Below, piece by piece: positions 62,743 to 64,000 of a stretch of DNA of 64,000 nt. The translations under genes were made by a program, and so were the position numbers. Source of the stretch: Vibrio splendidus (GTDB taxonomy: Bacteria > Pseudomonadota > Gammaproteobacteria > Enterobacterales > Vibrionaceae); assembly GCF_003345295.1 (NCBI RefSeq), contig NZ_CP031055.1, positions 1,984,001-2,048,000 on the forward strand. The letters run 5' to 3'. The first letter of the stretch is position 1. The number at the start of each line of letters is the position of its first letter. Below the pieces are notes generated by a model that saw only the letters and a program-made list of their open reading frames with translations, ran no database searches and had not been told where the DNA came from.

Positions 62743-62772
62743 GAACTACTAGACCTTCAACTACTAGACCTT
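62743..62772 (-). repeat. Two 15-bp tandem copies at the chemoreceptor stop codon
   Basis: GAACTACTAGACCTT followed by CAACTACTAGACCTT. The second copy contains the stop (62764-62766) and the codons for the final KV; the first is downstream. In frame the duplication repeats a TAG-TAG double stop. Confidence 0.88.
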
Positions 62773-64000
62773 GAATTGATTCACCAATTTCTGTTGCTGT
62801 TGAGATAGTTGCTCGATTTCGCTGCCCACTTGCTCAGAAGCTGCAGCTTGTTCCAAAATTTTCGCACTTAAGTCGCGAATGTTAACCACACTTTGATTCA
62901 CTTCACCGGAAACCGATTGCTGCTCTTCTGCTGCTCTCACGATCTGGCTATTCATATCGCTGATCTCTTCAATTGAAGTGAAAATCGAACCAAGATCTTC
63001 AACTGCATTTTGAACATGTAACGCAGTATCGTTGGCTAAGATATTACCTTCTTGTATCGCTTCAACAACATCTTGAGTTCCAGCATGAACCTTGTCGATC
63101 ACCGCTCTGATTTCACCAACCGATGATTGTGTACGACTTGCTAAGTTTCTTACCTCATCAGCTACAACAGCAAAACCTCGCCCTTGCTCACCCGCCCTCG
63201 CCGCTTCAATCGCCGCATTCAATGCTAGTAAGTTGGTTTGCTCTGAGATCCCTTCAATAACACTTAAGATTTCGGTGATGTTACCGTTATTTTTAGCTAA
63301 CTCTTCAACAATAGGAACAGCGCTCGACATACGCTCCACCAGCTTTCTCATTTCTCCAGCTGAGAGCTCGATGACTTGTTGCCCTTGTCGAGCAGAACGG
63401 TTCGCTTCACAAGCAGCATCAACTGCAACTTCTGCATTTTGTACCACTAAGCCAGCAGTCTGAGTCATCTCTTCTGCGGCTGTTGCCACTAGATCGACTT
63501 CTTTAAATTGAGATTCACTGCTTTCACGTGTACTTGATGCTGATGCCTTAGCTTGGCTTGTCGTGCTCGCCACTTGCTCAGTGGTTTGAATCACTTCTTT
63601 AATCGTGTGCTGAAGCTTGTCTAAGAACAGGTTAAACCCTTGTGATAACTGACCAATTTCGTCTTGAGATTTCACTTCCAAACGCTGAGTCAAATCACCT
63701 TCACCAGAAGCGATATCATTGAGCCTTTCGACTACCTGTCGGATAGGCTTAACAATAGACAATGAAGAAAACGCGATAATAGCTAAACCAAAAAGAATAA
63801 AGATGACGCCTGCAATCACTTCCGTTTGGATGCCTTCGCTTACTTTAGTACTAATGATTGAATCCAATCGGTTAGCATCGGCAACCACGCTCTCACGCGG
63901 GATCTCAAACAACACGCCCCAAGTTTGGTTGGCTGCGAAAACAGGCGCGAATGCGAGTAACCACTCACCATTCTCACTCCATTGAGTCGTCACTTCACCA
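62764..64000 (-). CDS. Methyl-accepting chemotaxis protein (partial, N-terminus outside the window)
   Basis: The open frame continues past the right edge, so only the C-terminal ~411 residues are present. The visible part starts in a periplasmic sensor domain of dCache style ([20 protein letters not shown]). Next comes a transmembrane segment ([20 protein letters not shown]), a HAMP domain ([20 protein letters not shown]), and the signalling coiled coil with the hairpin [20 protein letters not shown]. There is no CheR-tethering pentapeptide; the C-terminus is LVNQFKV. Ligand unknown. Confidence 0.92.
   Translation of the reverse strand, partial: GEVTTQWSENGEWLLAFAPVFAANQTWGVLFEIPRESVVADANRLDSIISTKVSEGIQTEVIAGVIFILFGLAIIAFSSLSIVKPIRQVVERLNDIASGEGDLTQRLEVKSQDEIGQLSQGFNLFLDKLQHTIKEVIQTTEQVASTTSQAKASASSTRESSESQFKEVDLVATAAEEMTQTAGLVVQNAEVAVDAACEANRSARQGQQVIELSAGEMRKLVERMSSAVPIVEELAKNNGNITEILSVIEGISEQTNLLALNAAIEAARAGEQGRGFAVVADEVRNLASRTQSSVGEIRAVIDKVHAGTQDVVEAIQEGNILANDTALHVQNAVEDLGSIFTSIEEISDMNSQIVRAAEEQQSVSGEVNQSVVNIRDLSAKILEQAAASEQVGSEIEQLSQQQQKLVNQFKV

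Overview
The window is a chromosomal segment of a Vibrio, most likely a member of the Splendidus clade. The evidence is gene content and order: cyd-ruv, cmoAB, mukFEB-cmoM, torR/torD, purR-tfoY with a c-di-GMP riboswitch, glgCA-topA, aat-bpt-infA/clpAS-cspD, a monomeric NADP isocitrate dehydrogenase, and a porin at an ompT-like locus beside dinG. Protein sequences are strongly Vibrio-like and base composition looks uniform. I saw no rRNA, tRNA, CRISPR, insertion sequence, prophage or integron. This is conserved core genome carrying small intergenic repeats.

Layout. 1-4131 (minus): partial tolQ, ybgC, then the cytochrome bd operon cydA-cydB-cydX-ybgE behind an upstream region with a perfect FNR box and an ArcA-like box. 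4684-10659 (minus): ruvC and ruvAB separated by a chemoreceptor gene, then aspS. 10974-13901 (plus): a DUF72 gene, cmoA and cmoB, with a 99-bp palindromic repeat between the cmo genes. 14169-17416 (plus): a tight three-gene module of retropepsin-like lipoprotein, transglutaminase-like 7-TM protein and ATP-grasp ligase. 17528-21757 (minus): a 1409-residue formate dehydrogenase fused to a glutamate-synthase-like flavin module. 22111-29603 (minus): cmoM-mukF-mukE-mukB. 29719-38 kb: elyC, torR and torD, purR, tfoY, a DUF3316 protein, a VTT-domain membrane protein, a DUF2007 protein and an alpha/beta hydrolase. 37.8-46.3 kb: glgCA, topA, yciN, aroA and a glycine-zipper protein. 46.3-51.7 kb: aat-bpt-infA, clpS-clpA and cspD. 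52-64 kb: icd, rluE, a YccT-family protein, a porin, dinG, a TSUP transporter, priC, rsmS, roxA and a partial chemoreceptor.

Several pathways are complete or nearly so here. All three tRNA cmo5U34/mcmo5U34 enzymes (CmoA, CmoB, CmoM) are present. So is the bacterial N-degron route except ClpP (Aat, Bpt, ClpS, ClpA), the RuvABC resolvasome, the MukBEF condensin, and ADP-glucose-dependent glycogen synthesis.

The best non-coding signals are the c-di-GMP-I (GEMM) riboswitch in front of tfoY, the FNR and ArcA sites upstream of cydA, a leader with an attenuator-like structure ahead of purR, and a recurring pattern of short tandem repeats placed just after stop codons. That pattern occurs at aspS, mukB, elyC, rsmS, roxA and the last chemoreceptor; the most striking case is 16 perfect copies of a 7-mer running out of rsmS. 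The least understood protein system is the 14.2-17.4 kb retropepsin/transglutaminase/ATP-grasp module.
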